A DNA stretch of 64,000 nt from Acidobacteriota bacterium (GTDB lineage: Bacteria; Acidobacteriota; Vicinamibacteria; Vicinamibacterales; 2-12-FULL-66-21), in NCBI GenBank assembly GCA_003222675.1, contig QHWT01000058.1, forward strand, positions 1 to 64,000. The letters run 5' to 3'. The stretch's first letter is position 1; the number at the start of each line of letters is the position of its first letter. Shown here piece by piece: positions 37,812 through 46,001 of this stretch. A model generated the notes under the pieces. It was given only the letters and a program-made list of their open reading frames with translations. It was not told the DNA's origin and did no database searches. Made by a program: the position numbers and the translations under genes.

Positions 37812-38456
37812 TTACAAGCTCGAACGGCGGGCGTGGTGAACCCGAGTGGCGCGCCGCACATGACGTTTGGGCGGCACACGCCTCGCCGCGTGTCCGCTCT
37901 TGGTCGCGCGCTTCACAATCGGCCCGGCCGCGCGAGCTTTGCGCCGCTCAGCTGTCGCAGGTCTTCTGCGTTTCGAGAGAGCATCTCCTCCGCTGTCGTT
38001 CTGCTTCTCGAGGTCGGCGATAACGCTTTGCAAGAACACGATCATCCGCTTGCGCTGCGTCGTCGGCGTGGCGCTCCACTTCTCGCTGCCCGCGCGCTTG
38101 TGCGCGATCTTGAACTTGAGTCCGGTCAGTGATGTTGTGTAGTCATTCGCACTTTGCTTCGCGACGTTTTGATGCGCGAGGACGTACCAATGGTATTCGG
38201 TACCGACCGGGACACCGGATCCTTCCGGAGCGCGTCCGGCACGTCGCTTGGTGACCGCATAGCCGATCTGCCACAAGTCGGGAGTGATTTTCGTTTCCTT
38301 CCAGTCGCCCCGGTCGTAATGCCACTTGTGACTTCGGCCGATCTTCATGCCCGTATAACGCTGTCCCTCGTACTCCTTGAACTGGTTGTACGAAACGGCG
38401 CGATCGCTCTTTGGTTCGTTCATCGATTGCTTCGCCGAGCTGGGCTTTGCCGCCAT
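37812..38456 (-). CDS. Basic hypothetical protein with Arg/Lys-rich tail
   Basis: 214 residues from an ATG with GGAG upstream. Residues about 20-145 form a compact domain (QFKEYEGQRYTGMKIGRSHKW...WQIGYAVTKRRAGRAPEGSGVPVGTEYHWYVLAHQNV). The last 65 residues are very basic and Ala/Arg/His rich, like histone H1-type tails, suggesting nucleic-acid contact. I know no function for the family. It lies isolated downstream of purU on the other strand. Confidence 0.7.
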   Translation of the reverse strand: MAAKPSSAKQSMNEPKSDRAVSYNQFKEYEGQRYTGMKIGRSHKWHYDRGDWKETKITPDLWQIGYAVTKRRAGRAPEGSGVPVGTEYHWYVLAHQNVAKQSANDYTTSLTGLKFKIAHKRAGSEKWSATPTTQRKRMIVFLQSVIADLEKQNDSGGDALSKRRRPATAERRKARAAGPIVKRATKSGHAARRVPPKRHVRRATRVHHARRSSL

Positions 38457-38647
38457 GATCACTCCAGTCTTTGCCCTAAAGCGTGCAAACGGGAGGCCGG
38501 CGCATAGCGGAAAATCAAGAGGCTGGTACGCCGCACCGGCGCTTCCGTATTCCATCTCCGCGAACTCCAACAAGACGCTCTTTCAACAAAGCCACGGATC
38601 AGGTCGAGGGATTTGACGCGCATGATTCCCTCGCGACCGAAGGGGCG

Positions 38648-38926
38648 CTCGCACAGGGCGAGGCCGGTGATGTTGTGGCCGCCGCCGCGAATCGAGAGGA
38701 TCAGGTCGTGCTCTCGCGCAAAGGTGAGGGCGGCCTGGACGTCCTCGCGACTGATGCACTGTGCGATCAGACCCGGCCGGCGATCGATCATCGCGTTCCA
38801 GATCCGTCGCGCGGAGTCGTATCCTTCGTCTGCTTGCGTCAACACCGCACCGCGCATGCGCGCGCGCAGGTCTGCGACGGGGGCGTGGGCGATCGTGCGG
38901 CCGGTGCTCGATTCGAGGTTGAACAT
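38648..38926 (-). pseudogene. FAD-linked oxidase, N-terminal fragment
   Basis: About 93 residues match the start of berberine-bridge/FAD-binding-4 oxidases, up to the flavin motif SIRGGGHNITGLALCE, after which homology ends. The following stretch (about 38560-38640) reads VKSLDLIRGFVERA in the same frame, perhaps a piece of another gene. The catalytic and C-terminal domains are missing. Confidence 0.7.
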
Positions 38927-38951
38927 GATGTGGCCCCCTGCAGAGAATCGG

Positions 38952-39243
38952 TTACGCGCCCTGGACAGCGGCGCCCGCTCGCTTCGCCCGCGCGTCGAGG
39001 CCGAACTCGGTGCCGAACCGGTCGTACCACGCGTCGTCCGGCAACGCGGCCCCAGGCGACCCACTCGGCGTCGGTCATCGATGCGTGCCAGCCGAGGAAG
39101 CCTTCCGCGCCTGCGCCGATCGGATGGCGCAACGTCAAGGTGCCGCTTTCGATGACCTCGAGGATCGTCGCGGCGACCGCGCCCGGCGGCGTCAGCGTGT
39201 CGAGCGCCGCTGCGAACATGTCGCCGAAGTGCTCACGCTCGAC
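38952..39243 (-). pseudogene. SDR oxidoreductase, C-terminal fragment, frameshifted
   Basis: REHFGDMFAAALDTLTPPGAVA followed by HPIGAGAEGFLGWHASMTDAEWVAWG is the C-terminal end of an SDR enzyme. The last stretch (DDAWYDRFGTEFGLDARA) continues in another frame to a stop at 38952. No Rossmann motif is present upstream; at about 39240 the sequence switches to a plus-strand AAA gene fragment. Confidence 0.6.
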
Positions 39244-40541
39244 GATGTCCGGAGCTACGTGCAGTCGGCGTTCGGCGGCGCCGACGTGCCAGCGGATCTG
39301 CCGACGTTCGTGTTCCGGAAGACCGAGGGCAATCCGCTATTCATGACCGACCTGGTTCGCTACGTCCGGGAGACCGGCATTCAACCCGAGACCGCGCTTC
39401 GCGCGACCGACGTCCCGGACTCGCTGCGCGGGCTGATCGAACGCATGCTGGAGCGCTTCGATGCGCCGCTGCGGCAGCTGCTGTCGATTGCCGCCGTCCA
39501 GGGCTTCGAATTCGATTCAGCGACCCTCGCGCGTGTCAGCGGCGCCGCCGCGGCGGAGGTCGAAGAACGCCTTCGCAGTGCGGCGCAGGTGCACGCGGTG
39601 GTGTCGCCGGTGGAGGAACGCGAGATGCCGGACGGGACGCCGTCGCTCGTCTATCGGTTCGTGCACGTGCTCTACCAGGACGCGTTGTATGGATCGATCG
39701 CTCCCTCGAGACGCATCGCCTGGGCGCAGCAGATCGCCGAGGCGCTGCTCGCGTCGCACGCGGCGCGAAGCGAGGCGATCGCCGGGCAGCTCGCGGTCCT
39801 GTTCGAAACCGGGCGCGACTTCTGGCAGGCGGCGCAGTACTTCCTGATCACCTCGAGAAATGCCGTCCGGCTGTTTGCGTTTACCGCGGCCGCCGAGCTG
39901 GCCGATCGCGGGCTGCACTGTCTGCAGGCGGCGGCGGCCGTCGACGACCGCGAGAGGCTCCGGCGCGAGCTCGACCTGACGTTCGCGAAACTGGTCCCGC
40001 TCGCGAGCCTGCAGGGGTACGGCAGCGCGGAGGTGAAGCCACTGGCGCGGCGCGTCGTGGAGCTCGGCGAGAAGGTCAGCGATCCGGCGGCGACGGCGGC
40101 TGGACTCGCGGCGACGTGGATCGTGCGGATGGTCCGCGGTCTTTGCCTCGACGGAAAGAAGCGGCCGAACGGCTCGTCGATCTGGCGCGCACGGCCGGCA
40201 GCGACGTTCTGCTGATCAACGGGCACATGGAGGCGCAGACCGCCTGCCATCATCTCGGCGAGTTCCGCGAGGCGGCGAAACACGCGACGGCGGTGCTTGC
40301 GCTGGCGCCTCGCGTGCCGGGCGCCGAGCGCTGCATCACCATCCTCGATCCGGTGGTGGGATCACTCGCCGAATCGGCGCGCAACCTGTGGATCACCGGG
40401 CACCTGACTCGCGCGTTGATGGCGTGCGACGAAGCAAGCGGCGCGGCAGATTCTCCGCTGAGCGCCGACGCGAAGGAGCCAGCTAGCGACACCGAATGGC
40501 CACTCGTCTCTCGATGCTCGTCATGGCGTATCTCCAAGTGA
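39229..40541 (+). pseudogene. AAA-ATPase/TPR signalling protein, internal fragment with frameshift
   Basis: From TLDDVRSYVQSAFGG (39235) this matches the AAA/TPR part of large kinase- or cyclase-linked regulators: KTEGNPLFMTDLVRYVRE, PDSLRGLIERMLERFDAPLRQLLSIAAVQG, then helical TPR-like sequence. Near 40150 the frame changes and continues as EAAERLVDLARTAGSD...AKHATAVLALAPRVPG...ITGHLTRALMACDEASGAA, then is lost after about 40440. The Walker A region, N-terminal sensor or kinase and C-terminal half are absent. It is an internal relic of a much larger gene. Confidence 0.7.
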
Positions 40542-40558
40542 GCCGGAGCGCCGCTTCC

Positions 40559-41041
40559 TTATTCGCCGGCTGGAGGCACATGCGTCAGGCCGAGCGCCGG
40601 CATGCCCGCCTTCCGCACTTGGCGCCACGTCTGCACGCCGCAGGCGAGCATCATGACGCCCGCCGCGAGCCACGCATAGTACCCTGGACCAAGGTGGCCG
40701 CCCGGAAACCGAAAGGGACCATCGCCCGGCCGCGGCGGCAGCATGATTCCGCAATACGCCATGGATACGAGAGCGACGACCGAACACGCAATGGCCGCGC
40801 GGGAGGAGCCGATTGCGATGAGCAGTGCTGCGGCCGCATAGCCAAGGTTCGACGGTCCGAGGATCACGACCATCGGTGTCGCCATGCTCATGAGCGCCGC
40901 CTGCCATCCCCACGTCTCAACCCAACCGAATGAGGGCGTCGGATTCGGGTTGATCACGGCAGGGAGCACAAACGAGGCGGCGTAGACCCCGAGCGAGGTG
41001 AAGTACAGCGTTTGCGTCGTTCGTCGGGGACGGTCGGCCAT
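40559..41041 (-). CDS. Four-helix integral membrane protein
   Basis: 160 residues with four hydrophobic segments (about 12-30, 45-60, 65-100 as two, 123-138) and short loops. No recognised family. It lies just downstream of the frameshifted amidohydrolase on the same strand (47 bp), so the two may be co-transcribed. Confidence 0.65.
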   Translation of the reverse strand: MADRPRRTTQTLYFTSLGVYAASFVLPAVINPNPTPSFGWVETWGWQAALMSMATPMVVILGPSNLGYAAAALLIAIGSSRAAIACSVVALVSMAYCGIMLPPRPGDGPFRFPGGHLGPGYYAWLAAGVMMLACGVQTWRQVRKAGMPALGLTHVPPAGE

Positions 41042-41087
41042 CTATGCGCACACCACCGACGCATTCTCGCATGCTCCGCCGAATGCG

Positions 41088-42367
41088 CTACCGGGTGAGT
41101 GTTTCTCCGTAGATGACTCGCCCGGATCGTATGGTGAGGCGTACATCGCCGAAGGCCTGGATGTCGTCCTGGGGATCGGCTCCGAGGACCACCACATCTC
41201 CGGCCATGCCTTCTGCGAGCTGCCCTCGCTGACTGGCTTCGTTGAAGCGGCGAGCGGGGATGGTGGTCAGCGCTGCCAGGACTTGCCGCCAGTTCAGCCC
41301 GCCTTCCCCAGTGATGCGAATTCGAGCCGCGTGTCGTACATCTGGTGGTAGCCCACATCAGTGCCGAAGAGGATGTCGCCGCCCTGCGCAGCGTACTCAC
41401 CAACTTCCTTGAAGATCTCGGCGGCGTTCTGTGCACTGGCAAATAAAGTCAGCGTCGGAATCATGGCGATTCGCGCCTCCTTCATCCGGCGCAAGAGACC
41501 GGGCGTCAGGCCGCGCGTGTCGTCGAGCGCGTGAGCGACGACATCGACGCCGGCCGCCAACGTGACCTCGAGGCCCGCAGGGCTCGACGTGTGGGCGAAG
41601 ACGAGGGCGCCGCGGCGGTGTGCCTCCTGAACGGCGGCGATGGCAACGGTTTGCGGCATTGGCAGGACACGGCCTCGTTCGACCCAGGAGCCGGTAAGGA
41701 GCTTGATTATGTCGGCGCCACCATCGAGGTTGCGCGCCACCTCACGTACTGCGTCAGCGGCGGTCGCCGGTTGCGGCAGTTGACGCAACAGGTCGGGGGG
41801 AATGCTGCCGTCTCGGAGGTAGTACGGAATTCCGTTTGGCGGATAGAGGGGTGAGCCGGCGGTCAGGATCCGTGGGCCCTCAATCTCTCCGGACTCGATG
41901 CGGCGCCTGAGCGCTGTTGTGTCCGGCAAGAAGGAACCGGTGTCTACGACGGTCGTGAAACCGTACCTCGTGAGCATGCGTTGCAGGTGTGCTGTGAGGA
42001 CAGCGGCCGGCTGGGTGGCTGCTCCGGCCCAGTGTGGCTCGCTGAAGTGCACATGACTATTCTGAAAACCAGCGACGAGCACCTTGTTCGGGCAGTCGAT
42101 GATTCGCGCAGTCGGCGGTACTCGCACCTGAGCGCGCGGACCGATACTGACGATCCGGCCGCCTTCGATGACCACGGCCGCGTTGTCAATGGGTGTCGCG
42201 GCAGGCGACGCGTACACCCGGCCACCGACAAGCGCTACGACTGGCGGCCTCAGTTGCGCCGACACTGTGGGTCCGACGACGCCCACGGACAATCCGACAA
42301 GAACCAGCAGTGCTGACGTGACCACCGGGGCGGTGATCAACCCCAGAGCCACCCTGACCTTGTCCAT
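41088..42367 (-). pseudogene. Secreted amidohydrolase (imidazolonepropionase/dipeptidase-like), single frameshift
   Basis: The first 345 residues in one frame show a signal-like N-terminus, NSHVHFSEP (HxH), IIKLLTGS (metal-bridging Lys), VFAHTSSP, VVAHALDD and LFGTDVGYH (Asp ligand). A stop at 41294 cuts it after LEFASLGKAG. The family's C-terminal end continues without gap in the next frame as NWRQVLAALTTIPARRFNEA...AGDVVVLGADP...SGRVIYGETLTR to a stop at 41088. One base missing in a G run near 41296 explains it. The protein is otherwise complete, so a sequencing error is as likely as inactivation. Confidence 0.75.
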
Positions 42368-42401
42368 CTCGGCTCGCACGCTCGCGGTAAACCCGGCGCC
42401 G

Positions 42402-43060
42402 TTAACGATCGTCGCCGCGGTCGCGCAGGCGGATGATCTCGTCCACGCTCAGGGTCGAGATGCCGCGCTGTTGAAGCCGCCGCACGTACGGCGGATCCAC
42501 GCCGTGATCGCGCATGCGGATCAACGCGTCGATCGCGATGCCCTTGTAGCCGAGCTCCGCCATCGCGCGCACGTACTCGGGATCGACGCCGTGGTCGCGC
42601 GCGCCGACGAGCGCGTCGTCCGTGAGTCCCGCGTAGCCGAGCGACGCGAGGTCGCGGACGTATTCCGGATCCACGCCGTGATCGCGCGTGCGCGTGAAAC
42701 CGTCGATTGTGAGCTTGTGGCCGAGGCTCTGCATGCCGCGGATGTACTCCGGGTCGACGCCATGATCGCGCGCGCCGACGAGCGCGTCGAGGCCGAGGCC
42801 GCCGAAACCGAGCGCTGCGAGTCCGTGCACGTAGTCGGGATCGACGCCATGGTCGCGCGCGAGGACGATGTCGTCGGCCGACAGCTTCGCGAGGCCGTTC
42901 GCCGCCATTCCGCGGACGTATTCCGGATCGACGCCGTGATCGCGGAGGCGGATCAGCGCGTCGACGGTGCCGAGACGGTAGCCGAGTGCCGCCATGTCCT
43001 TGACGTACCCGCCGTCGGCGCCGTGCTGCGCCGCGCCGACAAGCGTGCGAAGGTCCGGCG
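42402..43060 (-). repeat. 99-bp tandem coding repeats in the M56 gene
   Basis: Six exact DHGVDP units plus one degenerate leading copy (HGADGGYV) and one partial trailing copy (RDRGDDR). They are spaced about 33 codons apart and are very similar at DNA level, consistent with expansion by slippage or recombination. Confidence 0.8.
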
Positions 43061-44549
43061 TCGCGTAGCCGGCGGCGGCGGCCAGCGTGTCGAGATACGC
43101 GATGCCGATGTCGGAGACGGCGAGATAGAACTGGTCCTGTGGCGTCGGCCGGCCGATGCCGCGCTTCGCCAGCTCCGCGCCGAACGTGGCGCTCGGCTCG
43201 AAGACGAACGTGCCCGCGCACGCGCTGTTGCGGCACGTGCCGTGGATCATGAACGTGCCCGCCTCGCGGCGTATGGGGAAGTGCACCATGGACGCCGATG
43301 CGAGCGTCGTTCCCGCCAGCCGCTCGATATCGGCGAGCGCCATCGTCCTGCCATTCGTCGAGTGGCCGCTGCGAACGTTGATCTGCACCTGGCCCGGATC
43401 GCGCGAGAGATGAACTTCCCACGTGCCGGTGAACTCCTGCGCGCCTGATGCGGGCAACAGTGCTGGCGACGCAGGTTCGATCGGCATGAGCGCCGCGCGC
43501 ACGCCGGCCATCGGCAGGAACACCGCGATCGCCACCGCGACGAGGACGCTGCCGCGGCCGCGGCCGAGCGCCGCGCGATTGCGCGCCTCGTCGAGGATCG
43601 CGAGCAGCCGGTTCTCGAGCTGTCGTGCGCGAGCTATGCCGAGCGCCGGCGCTGGCGCCGCGCGGAATGCGTGCGCAACGTCGAGCAGATGCCCGGCGTA
43701 GTCGCGCGCGGCCGCGCCGGAGGCGAGCACGCGATCATCGCAGGCGAGCTCCCGCTCCGTGCGCAGCCGCTTCGCCGCCCACCACACGCCCGGATGCGGC
43801 CAGTACAGCGCGCACGCGCAGGCGGCGAGCCGCTGGACCAGGCAGTCGCGCCGTGCGACGTGCGCCAGCTCGTGCAGCAGCACCGCCCGCCGGCGATCCT
43901 CGGTCCACTCGTCGGCCGACGCGGGAAGCACGATCGTCGGCGCGATCGTGCCGAACGTCAGCGGCATCACGTCGCGTTCGCTGCGCACCAGGCGCACCGT
44001 CCCGGACACGCGAAGCTGCGCCGCCGCAGCGTCGCGCAGCCGACACCACGCGGCGTCGGTCACGTCACGTGACGCGCGCGTCAGCGTCGCGAGGGCGAAC
44101 GGCTCGACGATGAGCCGCGCGAGAAGCAGGAGGACTCCGGCTGCGTACAGGGCGTACAGCGCGGCGATCGCGGCGCCCGGCGTCAGGCGCGGCACGCTCG
44201 CCGGCGCAGACGCGCCCGCCGGCGCCGTATCCGGTTCGCAGCGCTTGCCGTCTTCGGGGCAGGGCACCACCGCACGCGAAGCTCCGGCCGGTGTGACCAC
44301 CGCGTTGGAAGGGGCAGTCCCGGTGGGGGCGACGCGCGGCGCGAACGGCCGCGCGATCGGAACGGGCACGGTCCATTCCGGGAGGACGTACGACGCGATC
44401 GGCAGCGCGAGCAGTGCGCCGATCGCGAGCGTCCACACGAGATGCCGTGTCGCCGCCGACGCGCGGCGGCACAGGACGAAGTCGGCGAGTGCCGCAGCCG
44501 CCAGCAGCGCGGACGCGCGGACGATGATGTCGAGTGCGAACAGGCTCAT
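42402..44549 (-). CDS. BlaR1/MecR1-like M56 metallopeptidase with C-terminal HGVDP tandem repeats
   Basis: 715 residues. Membrane helices lie at about 5-25, 35-55 and 110-130. The zinc protease motif HELAH sits at H226-H230 (LLHELAHVARRDC), followed by the ERELACDD metal-ligand element. A fourth helix lies at about 345-365, then a periplasmic domain. The C-terminal 220 residues hold about eight copies of a 33-residue unit centred on RDHGVDPEYV..MA.LGY. There is no penicillin-binding sensor domain as in BlaR1, so the repeats may be the sensor. The ATG overlaps the TGA of the BlaI-like gene (ATGA), as expected for a regulator/protease pair. Confidence 0.87.
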   Translation of the reverse strand: MSLFALDIIVRASALLAAAALADFVLCRRASAATRHLVWTLAIGALLALPIASYVLPEWTVPVPIARPFAPRVAPTGTAPSNAVVTPAGASRAVVPCPEDGKRCEPDTAPAGASAPASVPRLTPGAAIAALYALYAAGVLLLLARLIVEPFALATLTRASRDVTDAAWCRLRDAAAAQLRVSGTVRLVRSERDVMPLTFGTIAPTIVLPASADEWTEDRRRAVLLHELAHVARRDCLVQRLAACACALYWPHPGVWWAAKRLRTERELACDDRVLASGAAARDYAGHLLDVAHAFRAAPAPALGIARARQLENRLLAILDEARNRAALGRGRGSVLVAVAIAVFLPMAGVRAALMPIEPASPALLPASGAQEFTGTWEVHLSRDPGQVQINVRSGHSTNGRTMALADIERLAGTTLASASMVHFPIRREAGTFMIHGTCRNSACAGTFVFEPSATFGAELAKRGIGRPTPQDQFYLAVSDIGIAYLDTLAAAAGYATPDLRTLVGAAQHGADGGYVKDMAALGYRLGTVDALIRLRDHGVDPEYVRGMAANGLAKLSADDIVLARDHGVDPDYVHGLAALGFGGLGLDALVGARDHGVDPEYIRGMQSLGHKLTIDGFTRTRDHGVDPEYVRDLASLGYAGLTDDALVGARDHGVDPEYVRAMAELGYKGIAIDALIRMRDHGVDPPYVRRLQQRGISTLSVDEIIRLRDRGDDR

Positions 44550-44938
44550 CGCGTGCCTCCCTCGCGGCGACGCCTCAGGAGCGCGTTCAGCCGCTTGTAT
44601 TCCTCGTCGGACAGCGGCTCGGCGTCCATGCCGAGCAGCGCCGCAGCCGCGGATCCGGGTGAATCGTTGAAAAAGGTGCGCACCAGCTGCTTCAGCGCGG
44701 AGCGGCTCGCGTCCTGCGGCGTCGCGGCCGGGGAATAGACGAAGCGCGGGCCGTCGTACTCGCGGCCGAGCAGGCGGCGATCGATCATGATATCGAGCAG
44801 CTTGCGCACGCTGGACGGGCTCGGCGCGTCGGGCAGCTCGGCCCGGATCTGTTCGACCGTCGCGCGACGGCGGCGATGGAGGATTTCCATGATCTGCGCT
44901 TCGCGGCGCGTGAGGTGAGGCGGATGGGGTCGCGGCAC
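44546..44938 (-). CDS. BlaI/MecI-family transcriptional repressor
   Basis: 130 residues from the GTG at 44938 (PRPHPPHLTRREAQIM), which matches the family N-terminus; an upstream GTG at 44971 is possible. The winged helix spans 8-75 (RREAQIMEILHRRRRATVEQIRAELPDAPSPSSVRKLLDIMIDRRLLGR), and the C-terminal dimer helices include the region the partner protease would cleave. The gene precedes and overlaps the M56 gene. It should repress its own operon until the membrane protease is activated. Confidence 0.85.
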   Translation of the reverse strand: MPRPHPPHLTRREAQIMEILHRRRRATVEQIRAELPDAPSPSSVRKLLDIMIDRRLLGREYDGPRFVYSPAATPQDASRSALKQLVRTFFNDSPGSAAAALLGMDAEPLSDEEYKRLNALLRRRREGGTR

Positions 44939-44972
44939 GGCGTCTCGGACTGGGCGACAAAATTCGCGCACG

Positions 44973-44986
44973 GCGAATATATTCGC
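44973..44986. promoter_or_regulatory. 14-bp palindrome upstream of blaI-like gene
   Basis: GCGAATATATTCGC is a perfect palindrome with an AT-rich core in GC-rich surroundings, 35 bases ahead of the chosen start codon. A related half site (ATTCGCGC) lies at 44961. It is a strong candidate for the autoregulatory operator, and the AT core may include the -10 element. Confidence 0.6.
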
Positions 44987-45088
44987 GCCACGCCGCGGCT
45001 GTCAAGCGCGCGCACAGCGGTTTGCGTCAACGACTCTCCGAGACAGACGTTGAAGTCAGCAGAAGAACCACTTCGACAGCTGCTTTAC

Positions 45089-45149
45089 TTATCGACTGTC
45101 AATAATAGATTGACGACAGTCGATAAATGGATTATCGTTATTCGATAAT
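45089..45149. promoter_or_regulatory. Double inverted-repeat operator/promoter of the DUF2975-XRE operon
   Basis: A 12-bp perfect inverted repeat, TTATCGACTGTC (45089-45100) and GACAGTCGATAA (45115-45126) with a 14-base AT-rich spacer, is followed at once by a second, ATTATCG-TTATT-CGATAAT (45131-45149). The common half site is (T)TATCG. It ends about 20 bases before the first start codon and is markedly AT-rich. Probably bound by the XRE protein encoded at the end of the same operon. Confidence 0.65.
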
Positions 45150-45168
45150 ACAGGAGGAAGTGCCGATC

Positions 45169-45696
45169 ATGTCAAGGCCAGCCTCGTCATCGGCCGCGCT
45201 GCCGATCGCGTACGTCGCGCTGCGGATCCTCATCGTTCTGAACTGGCTGATGGGCGCCGCGATCCTTGCCCTGCTTGTGGTCCTCCCCAACGAGCAATGG
45301 ATCATGGCCGCTTTCAAACTTTCGCCTTCGCCTGACACGGACCGGCTGATCGTGGGCCTGCGCGCGGTCGCGGGACTCGGCCTCGTCGGGATCCCGCTGA
45401 ACTATGTCGTCCTCGAGCGGCTGGTCGCGATCGTTGAGACCGTTCGCGCGGGCGACCCCTTCGTCGCCGCCAACGCGGCCCGTTTGCAGGCAATCGCCTG
45501 GGCGCTGCTCGCGCTGCAGCTTCTGAGCCTCGTCATACACGCGATCGCCAAGGCCGTTTCGAGTCCGGCGCATCCGCTCCATTTAGATGCTGGCTTTTCG
45601 ATCAACGGCTGGCTCGCCGTCCTCCTCACGTTCGTACTGGCCCGCGTGTTCGCGGAAGGCACGCTCATGCGTGAAGACCTCGAAGGGACCGTCTGA
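45169..45696 (+). CDS. DUF2975-like membrane protein
   Basis: 175 residues from the ATG at 45169, behind AGGAGGAA. Four transmembrane helices lie at about 11-35, 60-80, 108-128 and 147-165. Such proteins are paired with a small Cro-like regulator encoded right after, as here (1-base gap). It may modulate the regulator at the membrane; the trigger is unknown. Confidence 0.8.
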   Translation: MSRPASSSAALPIAYVALRILIVLNWLMGAAILALLVVLPNEQWIMAAFKLSPSPDTDRLIVGLRAVAGLGLVGIPLNYVVLERLVAIVETVRAGDPFVAANAARLQAIAWALLALQLLSLVIHAIAKAVSSPAHPLHLDAGFSINGWLAVLLTFVLARVFAEGTLMREDLEGTV

Positions 45697-45697
45697 C

Positions 45698-45955
45698 ATG
45701 GCGATCGCCGTCAAGCTCGACGACCTGCTCCACGATCGGCGGATGACGCTGACCGAGCTCGCGGATCGGATCGGAATCACGCTGGCCAACCTGTCGATCC
45801 TCAAGACGGGCAAGGCGCGCGCGATGCGCTTCTCGACGCTCGATGCGATCTGCGAGTCGCTCTCATGCCAGCCTGGCGACATTCTCCGGTTTGAGCCGGA
45901 GCAAGCACAACGCCGGCGGCCGGCAGCGGCGGTCAAACGGAGCGCGAGCCGATGA
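45698..45955 (+). CDS. Small XRE/Cro-family transcriptional regulator
   Basis: 85 residues. It is a compact helix-turn-helix protein (LDDLLHDRRMTLTELADRIGITLANLSILKTGKARAMRFSTLDAICESLSCQPGDILRF) of the YozG-like type, with a basic tail. Its ATG lies 1 base after the stop of the DUF2975 gene. It probably binds the inverted repeats at 45089-45149. Confidence 0.85.
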   Translation: MAIAVKLDDLLHDRRMTLTELADRIGITLANLSILKTGKARAMRFSTLDAICESLSCQPGDILRFEPEQAQRRRPAAAVKRSASR

Positions 45956-46001
45956 ACGCGCGACGGTACGAGTAGATCGTGAAGCTCGCGGTGATCTGGG
46001 C

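Noticed and set aside
42402-43060. CRISPR-like appearance of 99-bp periodic repeats
   Set aside because: The repeats are in frame, encode a conserved protein unit and lack unrelated spacers; no cas genes are present.
42337-43448. Long open frames on both strands over the M56 repeat region
   Set aside because: They are shadows produced by the periodic GC-rich repeats of the M56 gene; their translations are Arg-rich and have no start signals.
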